Source of the DNA: an uncultured Pelagibacteraceae bacterium
GTDB taxonomy: Bacteria; Pseudomonadota; Alphaproteobacteria; Pelagibacterales; Pelagibacteraceae
Direction of reading: 5' to 3'
Assembly: GCA_902630945.1 (NCBI GenBank)
Contig: CACOWV010000003.1
Coordinates: forward strand, 1 to 64,000
DNA: 64,000 nt
Part shown: positions 33,737 to 42,888 of the stretch, piece after piece
How positions within the stretch are numbered: the stretch's first letter is position 1
How the letters are laid out: the number at the start of each line of letters is the position of its first letter
Notes under the pieces: model-generated
The model's database searches: none
Seen by the model: the letters and a program-made list of their open reading frames with translations, nothing else
What the model was told of the DNA's origin: nothing
Translations under genes and position numbers: made by a program

Positions 33737-36511
33737 TTAATGAAGGGCTCCCCAATTATCTCCTATATTTAAATCAACAGTTAAAGGTATGGAAAATGAA
33801 TGTTGATTGCTCTTAGCTACGCTTGACATACTGTCAATTATCATTTTACTGATTCTTTTAACTTCATCTTTAGGGGTTTCAAAAATTAGTTCGTCATGAA
33901 TTTGTAATAACATCTTAGTATTGTAGTTTTTTTTATTATTTAATTCTTTTTCTAGTTTAATCATAGCTAATCTCATAATTTCAGCAGCAGATCCCTGTAT
34001 TGGTGCATTAATGGCTGCTCTTTCTTGAAAATTTCTGACATTATAATTCTTGTCATTAATATTAAGAAAATGTGATCTTCTACCAAAAATATTATTTACA
34101 AATCCACTTTTTCTACAAAATTTAATTGTCCGATCCATATAAACTTTGATTTCTGGAAATTTAGCAAAATATGAATTTAAGAATTCTTCAGCCTCAAAAT
34201 TTGTTACATTTATTTGTTTTGCTAAACCATATTGGGATATTCCATATATAATTCCAAAATTTATAGCTTTAGCTTTTCTTCTTTGATCTTGATTAACTTT
34301 TTTTATGTCAATATTAAATATTTGACTAGCAGTAAGTGAATGAATATCTTCATTATTTTTGAATGCTTTTTTCAATTCTTTAACATCTGCTAAATCTGCT
34401 AAGATTCTCATTTCAATTTGATTATAATCAGCAGAAATTAAGACATTATTTTTTTCAGCAATAAATGCTTTTCTTATATCCTTTCCATCTTCTGATTTAA
34501 TTGGAATATTTTGTAAATTTGGGTCACTGGATGCTAATCTTCCTGTTGTAGTAGCTGCCAGTAGAAAAGATGTGTGCACTCTTTTTGAATTTGGATTTAT
34601 ATGTTCTGGTAAAGAGTCTGAATAAGTATTCTTTAACTTAGAAACTTGTCTCCAATCCAAAACTAATTGTGGAAATTTATGACCTTTAAAAGCAAGATCT
34701 TCTAAAACTGATGCACTTGTTGCAAAACCTCCTTTTTTAGTTTTTTTTAGGTTAGCAATTTTAAGATCATTGTATAGAATTTCTCCAAGTTGTTTTGGTG
34801 AAGCGATATTAAATTCTTTTTGAGATATTTTAAAAACCTCTTTTTGAATTTTATCAATTTTTTTTTCAAATTTGGATGACAAGGATTTAAGAGATTTACT
34901 GTCAATTTTAATTCCTTGAATTTCCATATGAGCTAAAATTCTAATCATTGGTTTTTCGAAAACCTCGTAAATATTAATCATCTTTTCATCTTTTAAACTT
35001 TTAAAAAATTTTTTATATAATCTTAAAGTTATGTCTGCATCTTCAGCTGCATAGTCTTTTGCTTTTTCAACATCTACATCACTGAAGTTTATTTCTTTTT
35101 TTCCAGATCCAACCAAATCTTTAAAAGTAATTGTTTTATGATTTAAATGTATTTCAGATAATGTATCCATGTTATGTCTATTTTTTCCTGCGTCTAACAC
35201 ATAGGACATAAGCATCGTATCTTCCATTGATGAAACATCAATTCCATTTTTAAATAACACGATATAGTCAAATTTTATATTTTGACCAATTTTTTTAATA
35301 CTAGGATCTTCAAACAAAGGTTTTAATTTTTTTAAAACTATTTCTTTTTTAATACATTTTTTCGATTTATGGCCAATTGGTATATAACAGGCTTTGCCTA
35401 TTTTGGTGCTTAAAGAAATACCAATTAAATCCGCTTGATGAGGATCAAGGGAACTTGTTTCTGTGTCTATAGCAATCTCACCTATCTCCTCAGCTTCTTT
35501 TATCCAGGCATCTAATTCCTTAGGTTCATCAATTAAATAATATTTACTATTATCTATTTTTTCTTGAGTTAAATTATTTTTAACTTCAGTCTTTATGTTG
35601 CTTAAAGCAGGCTCTCCGTAGGCAGATATGGCTGAGCTCAAGAGTCTATTGAACTCCATTTCTCTTAAAAACTTATATAGTTTATCTTTATCGATGTCTT
35701 TTAATTTTAATTCATCTAGATCTTTTTCTACAGGCGCGTCATGTTTCAAGGTTACTAATTTTTTGCTTATTAAAGCTTTATCTTTATTTTCTATCAAAGT
35801 TTCTCTTCTTTTATTTTGTTTAATTTCATGTGCTGATTTTAAAAGCGTTTCTAAATTACCATATTTGTTTATGAGTTCTGCTGCAGTTTTGACGCCAATA
35901 CCAGGCACTCCTGGAACGTTATCGCTACTATCTCCTGCAAGTGATTGAACATCAATTACTTTGCTTGAACCAACTCCAAATTTTTTATGAACATCCTCTT
36001 CACTTATAAATTTATTTTTCATTGGATCAAAAATTCTCACATCTTTTTTATATAATTGCATCAGATCCTTATCAGATGAAACTATTGTGACTTTTGCTCC
36101 TTGTTTAAGAATTTTATCAACATATGTAGCTATCAAGTCATCTGCTTCATAGTTCACTAGTTCAATAGATGGTAAGTTAAATGCTAAAACAGACTTTCGT
36201 ATATATTCAAACTGTGGAGCTAAATCATCTGGAGCTTCGGCTCGATTAGCTTTGTAATCACTATAAATTTCGTTTCGAAATGTTTTTCTTGCAGAGTCAA
36301 AAATGACAGCAAAATGAGTTGGTTTCTGCAAATTTTGATTTGATTTAGAATCCTCTAAAAGTTTAAAAAGCATACTGCAAAAGCCACTTACTGCACCAGT
36401 TGGTAGCCCATCACTTTTTCGAGTAAGAGGTGGTAAAGCATAATAAGCTCTGAATATGTAACCAGATCCATCGATGAGATAAAAATGATCTGATTTTTGA
36501 ATTTTTGCCAT
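33737..36511 (-). CDS. polA: DNA polymerase I
   Basis: Fills gaps and removes RNA primers during replication and repair. All three domains are intact in 924 residues. The 5'-3' exonuclease starts YLIDGSGYIFRAYYALPPLT and has GDSSDNVPGVPGIGVKTA. The proofreading exonuclease has DTETSSLDP, NIKFDY and YAAEDADIT. The polymerase has DYNQIEMRILADL (motif A), RRKAKAINFGIIYG (B) and QIHDELIFE (C). The start at 36511 is divergent from bioY. Confidence 0.98.
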   Translation of the reverse strand: MAKIQKSDHFYLIDGSGYIFRAYYALPPLTRKSDGLPTGAVSGFCSMLFKLLEDSKSNQNLQKPTHFAVIFDSARKTFRNEIYSDYKANRAEAPDDLAPQFEYIRKSVLAFNLPSIELVNYEADDLIATYVDKILKQGAKVTIVSSDKDLMQLYKKDVRIFDPMKNKFISEEDVHKKFGVGSSKVIDVQSLAGDSSDNVPGVPGIGVKTAAELINKYGNLETLLKSAHEIKQNKRRETLIENKDKALISKKLVTLKHDAPVEKDLDELKLKDIDKDKLYKFLREMEFNRLLSSAISAYGEPALSNIKTEVKNNLTQEKIDNSKYYLIDEPKELDAWIKEAEEIGEIAIDTETSSLDPHQADLIGISLSTKIGKACYIPIGHKSKKCIKKEIVLKKLKPLFEDPSIKKIGQNIKFDYIVLFKNGIDVSSMEDTMLMSYVLDAGKNRHNMDTLSEIHLNHKTITFKDLVGSGKKEINFSDVDVEKAKDYAAEDADITLRLYKKFFKSLKDEKMINIYEVFEKPMIRILAHMEIQGIKIDSKSLKSLSSKFEKKIDKIQKEVFKISQKEFNIASPKQLGEILYNDLKIANLKKTKKGGFATSASVLEDLAFKGHKFPQLVLDWRQVSKLKNTYSDSLPEHINPNSKRVHTSFLLAATTTGRLASSDPNLQNIPIKSEDGKDIRKAFIAEKNNVLISADYNQIEMRILADLADVKELKKAFKNNEDIHSLTASQIFNIDIKKVNQDQRRKAKAINFGIIYGISQYGLAKQINVTNFEAEEFLNSYFAKFPEIKVYMDRTIKFCRKSGFVNNIFGRRSHFLNINDKNYNVRNFQERAAINAPIQGSAAEIMRLAMIKLEKELNNKKNYNTKMLLQIHDELIFETPKDEVKRISKMIIDSMSSVAKSNQHSFSIPLTVDLNIGDNWGALH

Positions 36512-36556
36512 TATAATTATTATAGATTATCGATTAAAATAAGAGTATTATTTTTT

Positions 36557-37108
36557 ATGGAACTTATAAAGCAAAATTCTCAAACTAAAATAATTAAATC
36601 ATTGCTTGTAATTTTTTTAGGGTCATTGATACTTGCTATTTCCGCAAAAATAAAAATACCATTTTATCCAGTACCAATGACTATGCAAACATTTGTAGTT
36701 TTGTTTCTTGGAATTAGTTTTGGATATAAGATTGCTCTTTCCACTGTAAGTTTATATTTAATAGAAGGAATTTTAGGTTTGCCTGTTTTCTCTAATTCTC
36801 CAGAAAGAGGTATTGGATTAACTTACTTTATGGGTCCAACAATGGGTTATTTGATTGGATTTCTGTCTGCTTGTTTTTTATCATCATTTATTAAACTTTC
36901 TGATAATTATTTCATAATTTTTACAAAATTAATTCTTTCTGTTTCATCGATATATATTTTAGGTTTTTTATGGTTAGGAACTCTAATAGGATGGGATAAA
37001 CCTGTTTTTGAATTTGGAGTTGCGCCCTTTTTATTAGCTGAATTTTTTAAAATAACTATTTTACTAATTTTAACTAAGAAAATTTTGAAATTTAGAAAGT
37101 TTATTTAG
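36557..37108 (+). CDS. bioY: Biotin transporter BioY
   Basis: A 183-residue S-component of ECF-type vitamin transport with about six helices. KIPFYPVPMTMQTFVVLFLG is the BioY signature, then GLPVFSNSPERGIGLTYFMGPTMGYLIGF. No EcfA/EcfT genes are adjacent; solitary BioY proteins are known that can take up biotin alone. I chose the ATG at 36557 because the upstream in-frame start would run into polA's start codon. The last 8 bases overlap the convergent regA. Confidence 0.93.
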   Translation: MELIKQNSQTKIIKSLLVIFLGSLILAISAKIKIPFYPVPMTMQTFVVLFLGISFGYKIALSTVSLYLIEGILGLPVFSNSPERGIGLTYFMGPTMGYLIGFLSACFLSSFIKLSDNYFIIFTKLILSVSSIYILGFLWLGTLIGWDKPVFEFGVAPFLLAEFFKITILLILTKKILKFRKFI

Positions 37109-37691
37109 GTGATCTTTTAGAGAGAATTCTTTGTAAAGTTCTTCTATGCATTTTTAATCTTCTTGCCGTCTCTGAAACATTTCTATTACATAATTCGAAA
37201 ACTCTATGAATATGCTCCCATTTAACTCTGTCTGCTGACATTGGATTTTCTGGAGGAGCTGCTTTTTTTGCAGGGTCGGCTAATAATGCTTTTTCTACAT
37301 CATCAGCATCAGCAGGTTTTGCTAAATAATCTATAGCGCCTTCTTTAATAGCAGCAACTGCTGTAGGAATATTTCCATACCCTGTCAGCATTATAATTCT
37401 GCTTTCTGAATTAGATGATTGAATTTCTTTTACAACTTCAAGACCATTTCCATCATTTAATCTTAAGTCTACAACAGCGAATCCTGGTTTTTTTGCTTTA
37501 ACCGAATCGATTCCTTTTTGCACACCTTCAGCTTGAATAACCTCAAATCCCTTTTTTTCCATTGCTCTAGCCAATCTTTCCCTAAACGGGTTATCATCAT
37601 CGACAATTAATAGGGATTTATTGTCGAAATCAGCTAAATTTTGAAGTGGAGCTTCATTTTTCATAAATCTAATATGTGTATTTTTTTCCAC
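37101..37691 (-). CDS. regA: Response regulator RegA/ActR/PrrA
   Basis: A 196-residue redox-type response regulator. The receiver has the IVDDDNPF acidic pocket and phosphoacceptor Asp75 in VVDLRLNDGNG, with LTGYGNIPTAVAAIKEGAIDYLAKPAD after it. The C-terminal Fis-type helix-turn-helix has NVSETARRLKMHRRTLQRIL. In alphaproteobacteria RegA controls respiration, carbon and nitrogen genes with kinase RegB; regB is not in this window. Confidence 0.95.
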   Translation of the reverse strand: MEKNTHIRFMKNEAPLQNLADFDNKSLLIVDDDNPFRERLARAMEKKGFEVIQAEGVQKGIDSVKAKKPGFAVVDLRLNDGNGLEVVKEIQSSNSESRIIMLTGYGNIPTAVAAIKEGAIDYLAKPADADDVEKALLADPAKKAAPPENPMSADRVKWEHIHRVFELCNRNVSETARRLKMHRRTLQRILSKRSPK

Positions 37692-37811
37692 AATTCAATG
37701 GGTAATTATTTACTTTACATTGAATAACTATTGAATTAATTGCTCGTTTTATTAAAGTTTTTTAAATAAAAGACTTTTTTTTTGTTAAATTTTTTTTGGG
37801 GGGCATTTAGG

Positions 37812-38996
37812 ATGCAAAAATTTAAGTCAGTTGAAGATTTAGTAAATCAACTGAAACCAGATAAACCGGTATACTGTATCAGAAAGAATTCAATTCTTTC
37901 TGCATCAAATTTTTTTCAAAAAAAATTCCCTGGCAAAATTTTATTTGCGGTAAAAACAAATCCACATCCTGAAGTAATAAAAACACTTATTAAAAGTGGA
38001 ATTAGTCAATTCGATGTTGCTTCTATTGAAGAGGTAAAAGCAGTAAGAAAATTTAGTCTTACAGCTAAATGCTCATTTATGCATACTGTTAAAAGTAGGG
38101 AAAGTATAAGTGAAGCATACTTTAAATATGGAATTAAAACTTTTGCTGTAGACACAAAAGACGAACTTATCAAGATTATTGAAAGCACTAGTAATGCAAA
38201 AGATCTTGAGCTTTTTGTAAGAGTTGCAGTATCAAATTAACATGCTGAAATCGATTTATCAAAAAAATTTGGAGCTTTAAATTCTGAAGCAGTAGGACTT
38301 TTAAGGCTTGTAAAACAACAGTCTAAAAAAATTGGTTTAAGTTTCCATGTTGGATCACAGTGTATGCATCCAATTTCCTATGCGAAAGGTATATCTGAAA
38401 TTGGAAATATAATTAAAAAAACAAAAATTGTTCCTAATTATATTAATGTAGGTGGTGGGTTTCCAACTATTTATCCTGATTTAGTTCCAAAGCCATTAGA
38501 TAGTTATTTTGATGAAATTAAAAAAAGTTTAGAAAATTTAAAAATCGATACTTTACCCGAAATAATTTGTGAGCCTGGAAGAGCACTTGTAGCAGAAAGT
38601 GGATCAACAATTGTTAGAGTAAATTTAAGAAAAAAACAAAAACTTTATATTAATGATGGAACTTATGGAACACTTTTTGACGCTGGAACTCCAAATATTG
38701 TATTTCCATCTAAAATGATTAAAGATAGTTCAAATAAGATTATTTCGAAAAAATTAACAGCTTTTGATTTTTATGGCCCTACATGCGATAGCATGGATTA
38801 TATGAAGGGCCCTTTTCTTCTTCCAAACAACATTAAAGAAAATGATTATATTGAGCTTGGTCAATTAGGTTCGTACGGATTAACATTTAGAACGCAATTT
38901 AATGGTTTTTATTCAGATGAGATATACGAAGTAGATGATAAACCGATTATGAGCCTTTATGGCAAAGATTTAAATAAAGCTACTTTGGTGGCTTAA
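37812..38996 (+). pseudogene. Ornithine/lysine decarboxylase (type III PLP) with in-frame stop
   Basis: A group IV, alanine-racemase-fold decarboxylase that would make putrescine (or cadaverine). FAVKTNPHPEV holds the PLP lysine and SQFDVASIEEV follows. Downstream are LSFHVGSQ, CEPGRALVAESG and FYGPTCDSMD with the catalytic Cys. A single TAA at 38238-38240 interrupts the frame after RVAVSN. The same frame resumes at once with HAEIDLSKKFGA and stays open and fully conserved. Total length is 393 sense codons plus the stop, normal for the family. It is the first gene of a polyamine operon; the next gene overlaps its stop by one base. Confidence 0.88.
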
Positions 38997-40039
38997 TGGC
39001 AGATAAAAAAAACTTAGGCCACAACAGCAAAAAAGATTTTCTAAAAAATCCAGTTGAGCATATAGATATCACTTCGTTCGACTCTAGAAAAATTATTTCA
39101 CAAATGAAAAAAATGTCTTTTGTTTCGAGAGAAACTGCTAATGCTGCAAATATTTACAATGAAATGTTAAAAGATAAAGACTGTACAATTTTTTTAACTT
39201 TGGCTGGTTCTACGTCAGCAGCCGGTTGTATGAACATATACAAAGATATGGTTAAATATAATATGGTCGATGCGATAGTTGCAACTGGAGCTTCAATAAT
39301 TGACATGGATTTTTTTGAGGCTCTTGGCTTTAAACATTATCAAGGATCTCAATTTCAAGATGATGCGGAATTAAGAAAAAATTATATAGATAGAATTTAT
39401 GATACTTATATTGATGAAGACGAATTACAAATATGTGATAAAAAAATATGTGAAATAGCTGATAATTTAGAAGCAAGAAGCTATACCTCAAGAGAATTTA
39501 TTTATGAAATTGGCAAATATTTAAAAAAAAATTCTGTTAAAAAAGATTCTTTAATTGAAACTGCTTATGATAACAATGTTCCAATCTTCTGTCCTGCTTT
39601 TACAGATTCTAGTGCAGGGTTTGGTTTAGTTATCCATCAAGAAAAAAATCCTTCAAAACACTTAACTATAGACTCAATAAGAGAATTCAGAGAATTAACT
39701 GAGATAAAAATTAAATCTAAAGGATCAGGTTTATTTATGATCGGTGGAGGTGTGCCAAAAAATTTTATTCAGGATACCGTAATATGTGCTGAACTTTTAG
39801 GTAAAGAAGTTGATATGCACAAATATGCAGTTCAAATTACTGTAGCAGACTCAAGAGATGGGGCATGTAGTAGCTCAACTTTAAAAGAAGCAAGTTCATG
39901 GGGTAAAGTTGATTTATCTCAAGAACAAATGGTTTATGCAGAGGCTACGAGTGTGCTACCATTAATTGCAAGTGATGCCTATCATAGAGGTGAATGGAAA
40001 AATAGAAGTAAAAAAAACTTCTCAAAAATTTTTGGATAA
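38996..40039 (+). CDS. Deoxyhypusine-synthase-like enzyme
   Basis: A 347-residue NAD-dependent enzyme of the deoxyhypusine synthase family. TIFLTLAGSTSAAG and MVDAIVATGASI are family segments. PIFCPAFTDSSAGFGL and the catalytic lysine region ASSWGKVDLSQEQMVYAEATSVLPLI match the human enzyme's SWGK motif. Bacteria lack eIF5A, so the natural reaction is probably aminobutyl transfer onto a small amine, such as homospermidine formation. Its place between ornithine decarboxylase and a ureohydrolase supports polyamine synthesis. The exact product is not known. Confidence 0.88.
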   Translation: MADKKNLGHNSKKDFLKNPVEHIDITSFDSRKIISQMKKMSFVSRETANAANIYNEMLKDKDCTIFLTLAGSTSAAGCMNIYKDMVKYNMVDAIVATGASIIDMDFFEALGFKHYQGSQFQDDAELRKNYIDRIYDTYIDEDELQICDKKICEIADNLEARSYTSREFIYEIGKYLKKNSVKKDSLIETAYDNNVPIFCPAFTDSSAGFGLVIHQEKNPSKHLTIDSIREFRELTEIKIKSKGSGLFMIGGGVPKNFIQDTVICAELLGKEVDMHKYAVQITVADSRDGACSSSTLKEASSWGKVDLSQEQMVYAEATSVLPLIASDAYHRGEWKNRSKKNFSKIFG

Positions 40040-40043
40040 AAAA

Positions 40044-40919
40044 TTGCAATATTTATCAAATAAAAATGGATTTCTTGGAATTAATAATAAATCCAATTTT
40101 AAAGAAAAGGTTATTATAATTCCGTTTGGTCTAGAAAAAACAGTTAGTTACGGCAAAGGTACTAGAAATGGGCCAAGGGAAATAATTAAAGCTTCTCATC
40201 AAGTGGAGCTTTATGATGAAGAATTAAATTGTGAACCATACAAAAAAATTGGAATAAAAACATTAAAGCCTTTTAAAATTCATAGAAATATTGATAAGGC
40301 TCTTGATAAAATAGCAAATTTAAATAAAGAAATTTTAGATAAAAAAATTTTTCCAATGACATTTGGTGGAGAACATTCAATAACTCCAGGATGTATTAAA
40401 CCATTTACAAAAAAATTTAAAAAAATTTGTATTTTACATTTTGATGCTCATGCAGATTTAAGAAATAGCTACAATGGTGAAAGATTTTCACATGCATCTG
40501 CTATTAGAAGATGTTTGGATTACAAAAATGTGTCTTTAATTTCTTTTGGAATAAGAAATATCTCTGAAAGTGAGATACCTTTTTTAAAAAAAAACAAATC
40601 TAGAATAAATATTTTTTGGGCTAAAGATAAAAAAAACTGGAATTTAAATAAGTTTAAAAAACTTATCATGAATAAGACAGTTTATTTAACTTTTGATGTA
40701 GATGGTTTAGATTCAAGTATTATGCCTGCTACTGGCACTCCTGAACCTGGTGGATTATTATGGGATGAAGCTTTGGAAATTATTAAAATGACAGCCAAAA
40801 ATTCAAATATTGTTGGTGCCGATATCAATGAACTTTCACCGATTAAGGGTTTTAATTCTTATAACTTTTTAGTCGCAAAATTGGCCTATAAAATTTTAGC
40901 CTATAAATTTTTTTACTAA
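40044..40919 (+). CDS. speB: Agmatinase/arginase-family ureohydrolase
   Basis: A manganese ureohydrolase with FGGEHSI, LHFDAHADLR, SHASAIRR and TFDVDGLDSSIMPATGTPEPGG, so all metal ligands are present. The family hydrolyses agmatine, arginine or related guanidino compounds. I placed the start at the TTG at 40044, giving 291 residues, because earlier starts (39966 TTG, 39975 ATG) would lie deep inside the preceding gene. In the operon it may act on agmatine or on a guanidino-polyamine made by the preceding enzyme. Confidence 0.85.
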   Translation: MQYLSNKNGFLGINNKSNFKEKVIIIPFGLEKTVSYGKGTRNGPREIIKASHQVELYDEELNCEPYKKIGIKTLKPFKIHRNIDKALDKIANLNKEILDKKIFPMTFGGEHSITPGCIKPFTKKFKKICILHFDAHADLRNSYNGERFSHASAIRRCLDYKNVSLISFGIRNISESEIPFLKKNKSRINIFWAKDKKNWNLNKFKKLIMNKTVYLTFDVDGLDSSIMPATGTPEPGGLLWDEALEIIKMTAKNSNIVGADINELSPIKGFNSYNFLVAKLAYKILAYKFFY

Positions 40920-40921
40920 TA

Positions 40922-41470
40922 TTAAATTGGTTTAAAAGTTTTTAGAAGTAGTCTAAACGGAATTAACATTATTAATGCAACAAAAATTTTTACGGCTAAA
41001 TCACCTAAGGCCAAAGTGAGCCATGATATACCTGTTGCATAAAAAGAAATTGAAAAAAATAGGAAAGTATCAACAGTTGAACCAATCGTTGAAGATGTTA
41101 TTGGTGCAATAAACCATCTTTTTTTTCTTAAGTTATCAAATATCTGAACATCCAAAAGTTGAGCTGATAAGAAAGCCACACCAGAACCAATTGCAATTCT
41201 AATTGAAATAAGATCTGCGAAGTCGGTTGAAAATAAGATCGTGAATGTGATGCCTAGTATAAAGCCAAAATAAACAATATTATTTGCAGCTTTTTTTCCA
41301 TATGATCTATTGGCTAGATCAGTAATTAAAAAAGCAATTGGATAACTGAAGGCACCGTAAGTTAATATTTCATTTAAACCATAATAATTTATCGGAAATT
41401 GAACTAAATAATTTGAGGATAGAACAACTGCTCCCATCAAAAATGACAGTAGAAAAAAAGATTTTGTCAT
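40922..41470 (-). CDS. VUT-family transporter (YhhQ-like, queuosine precursor)
   Basis: A 182-residue membrane protein with about six helices. SFFLLSFLMGAVVLSSNYLVQFP, GAFSYPIAFLITDLANRSYGKKAAN and APITSSTIGSTVDTFLFFSISFY are the VUT/YhhQ pattern. YhhQ imports queuine or 7-deazaguanine precursors for tRNA modification. Substrate assignment here is from family only. Its ATG shares one base with the rpmB stop (TAATG). Confidence 0.87.
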   Translation of the reverse strand: MTKSFFLLSFLMGAVVLSSNYLVQFPINYYGLNEILTYGAFSYPIAFLITDLANRSYGKKAANNIVYFGFILGITFTILFSTDFADLISIRIAIGSGVAFLSAQLLDVQIFDNLRKKRWFIAPITSSTIGSTVDTFLFFSISFYATGISWLTLALGDLAVKIFVALIMLIPFRLLLKTFKPI

Positions 41471-41784
41471 TAGACTGTCTTAGTGTGGACAGGTTTTTTT
41501 TGATATGGAGACTTAATCAACAAATTTTTTTTAATTTTTTTTAAGCGTGGAGACAAATTTTTATTTTTTACTGTCTTTAAAAATTCATCAAAACTACCTT
41601 TTTTATCAACTGATCTTACACCAGCATTGCTAACTGTTAATTTCAAACTTCTTTTTAAGACTTCACTTGTAAACTTTACTTTTTTTAGATTAGGTAAAAA
41701 TCTTCTTTTTGTCTTATTGTTAGCATGACTAACATTATGACCCTTCATGGGATTTTTTCCAGTAAGTTCGCATTTTTTTGACAT
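41470..41784 (-). CDS. rpmB: 50S ribosomal protein L28
   Basis: The N-terminus [31 protein letters not shown] is diagnostic for L28, a late-assembling protein of the large subunit. The 104-residue form with a basic C-terminal extension is the alphaproteobacterial type. The gene is translationally coupled to the VUT transporter gene downstream. Confidence 0.98.
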   Translation of the reverse strand: MSKKCELTGKNPMKGHNVSHANNKTKRRFLPNLKKVKFTSEVLKRSLKLTVSNAGVRSVDKKGSFDEFLKTVKNKNLSPRLKKIKKNLLIKSPYQKKPVHTKTV

Positions 41785-41841
41785 AATAAGACCGACTATA
41801 TAAAGTGAGATATTGGTCGCGTCAAGTTTATTAGATTTAAG

Positions 41842-42888
41842 TTATTTTGTTTTTCCTATAATTTCACTAAAATTTTTAACACCATCCTTCAATAATAATT
41901 CTTTAAGCTCTTTTTTAATCAAGTTCACTATATTAGGGCCTCTAAAAACCATACCAGTATAAAGTTGAATATAATTTGCTCCAGCTAAAAATTTTTCATA
42001 AGCACCCTTTCCTGAATCCACACCTCCAACTCCAATTATCTTTAATCTTCCATTTAAAATTTTGTAAAATTTATTAATTAATTTTGTAGATTTTAATTCT
42101 ATAGGTTTACCTGATAATCCTCCTTTTTGATAACCCTGAATATTTTTTAATTTATCTCTTGTAGAATCTGATGAATTAGAAACTATAATTGCTTCAATAT
42201 CGTTATTTAGTAAAACTTCTGAGATTAGTTTTATTTCATAATCATTAATATCTGGTGAAATTTTGACTGTAATTGGAGTTTTTGAATTTAAACTTTTTTT
42301 TTCTTTATCAAGTACTTTTAATAATTCATCTAATTTAGATTGATTATGAAAACTTCTTAGATCCTCAGTGTTTGGAGAAGAAATATTTATTGTAATATAA
42401 TCTGCCACATCATTAAAAGTTTTCAAGCATTCAATATAATCACCTGCTCTGTTGTTTGAGTCTTTATTTGGTCCAATATTTATTCCGAGTAAACCAGCTG
42501 GATAATTTCTTTTTATCCGATCAATGACATTTTCAGCACCCACATTATTAAAACCGAGCCTATTGATTAAAGCTTCATCCTCAACCAATCTGAAAACTCT
42601 TGGTTTGGGATTTCCAAATTGTTTTAATGGAGTAACTGTTCCTACTTCAACAAATCCGAACCCAAGTTTAAATAAAGAATTATAAACCTCGGCATTTTTA
42701 TCAAATCCTGCTGCCATACCTATTGGATTATCTATATCTTTATTAAATAACTTTGTTTTAAATAGTGGATTATTTTTTTCACTTTCAACAATATTTGTTA
42801 CGAAATTAAATTTTAAAGATTTTATTGCTAAACTATGAGCTGTCTCAGGATCTAATTTAAAAATTAAAGATCGTAAATTTGAAAACAT
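41842..42888 (-). CDS. pyrD: Dihydroorotate dehydrogenase (quinone)
   Basis: The membrane-linked class 2 enzyme oxidises dihydroorotate to orotate in pyrimidine synthesis and passes electrons to quinone. The N-terminal helix (LRSLIFKLDPETAHSLAIKSLKF) is the class 2 membrane domain. IGMAAGFDKNAEV, VEVGTVTPLKQFGNPKPRVFRL and ISSPNTEDLR with the catalytic Ser region follow, and GVGGVDSGKGAYEKFLAGANYIQLYTG is the FMN phosphate site. Its ATG overlaps the lysS stop by one base. Confidence 0.97.
   Translation of the reverse strand: MFSNLRSLIFKLDPETAHSLAIKSLKFNFVTNIVESEKNNPLFKTKLFNKDIDNPIGMAAGFDKNAEVYNSLFKLGFGFVEVGTVTPLKQFGNPKPRVFRLVEDEALINRLGFNNVGAENVIDRIKRNYPAGLLGINIGPNKDSNNRAGDYIECLKTFNDVADYITINISSPNTEDLRSFHNQSKLDELLKVLDKEKKSLNSKTPITVKISPDINDYEIKLISEVLLNNDIEAIIVSNSSDSTRDKLKNIQGYQKGGLSGKPIELKSTKLINKFYKILNGRLKIIGVGGVDSGKGAYEKFLAGANYIQLYTGMVFRGPNIVNLIKKELKELLLKDGVKNFSEIIGKTK

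Noticed and set aside
37692-37811. Possible speF-type leader before the decarboxylase
   Set aside because: Only a 7-bp AT-rich pairing (37694-37700 with 37718-37724) and a G6 run near the start are visible; I cannot match the known leader.
38364-38996. Independent short gene beginning at the ATG 38364
   Set aside because: The ATG lies inside conserved decarboxylase sequence, and the frame is continuous with the upstream part apart from one TAA.
39966-40043. Longer N-terminus for the ureohydrolase
   Set aside because: It would overlap the preceding gene by over 70 bases, and the extra residues are an out-of-frame reading of the DHS-like C-terminus.
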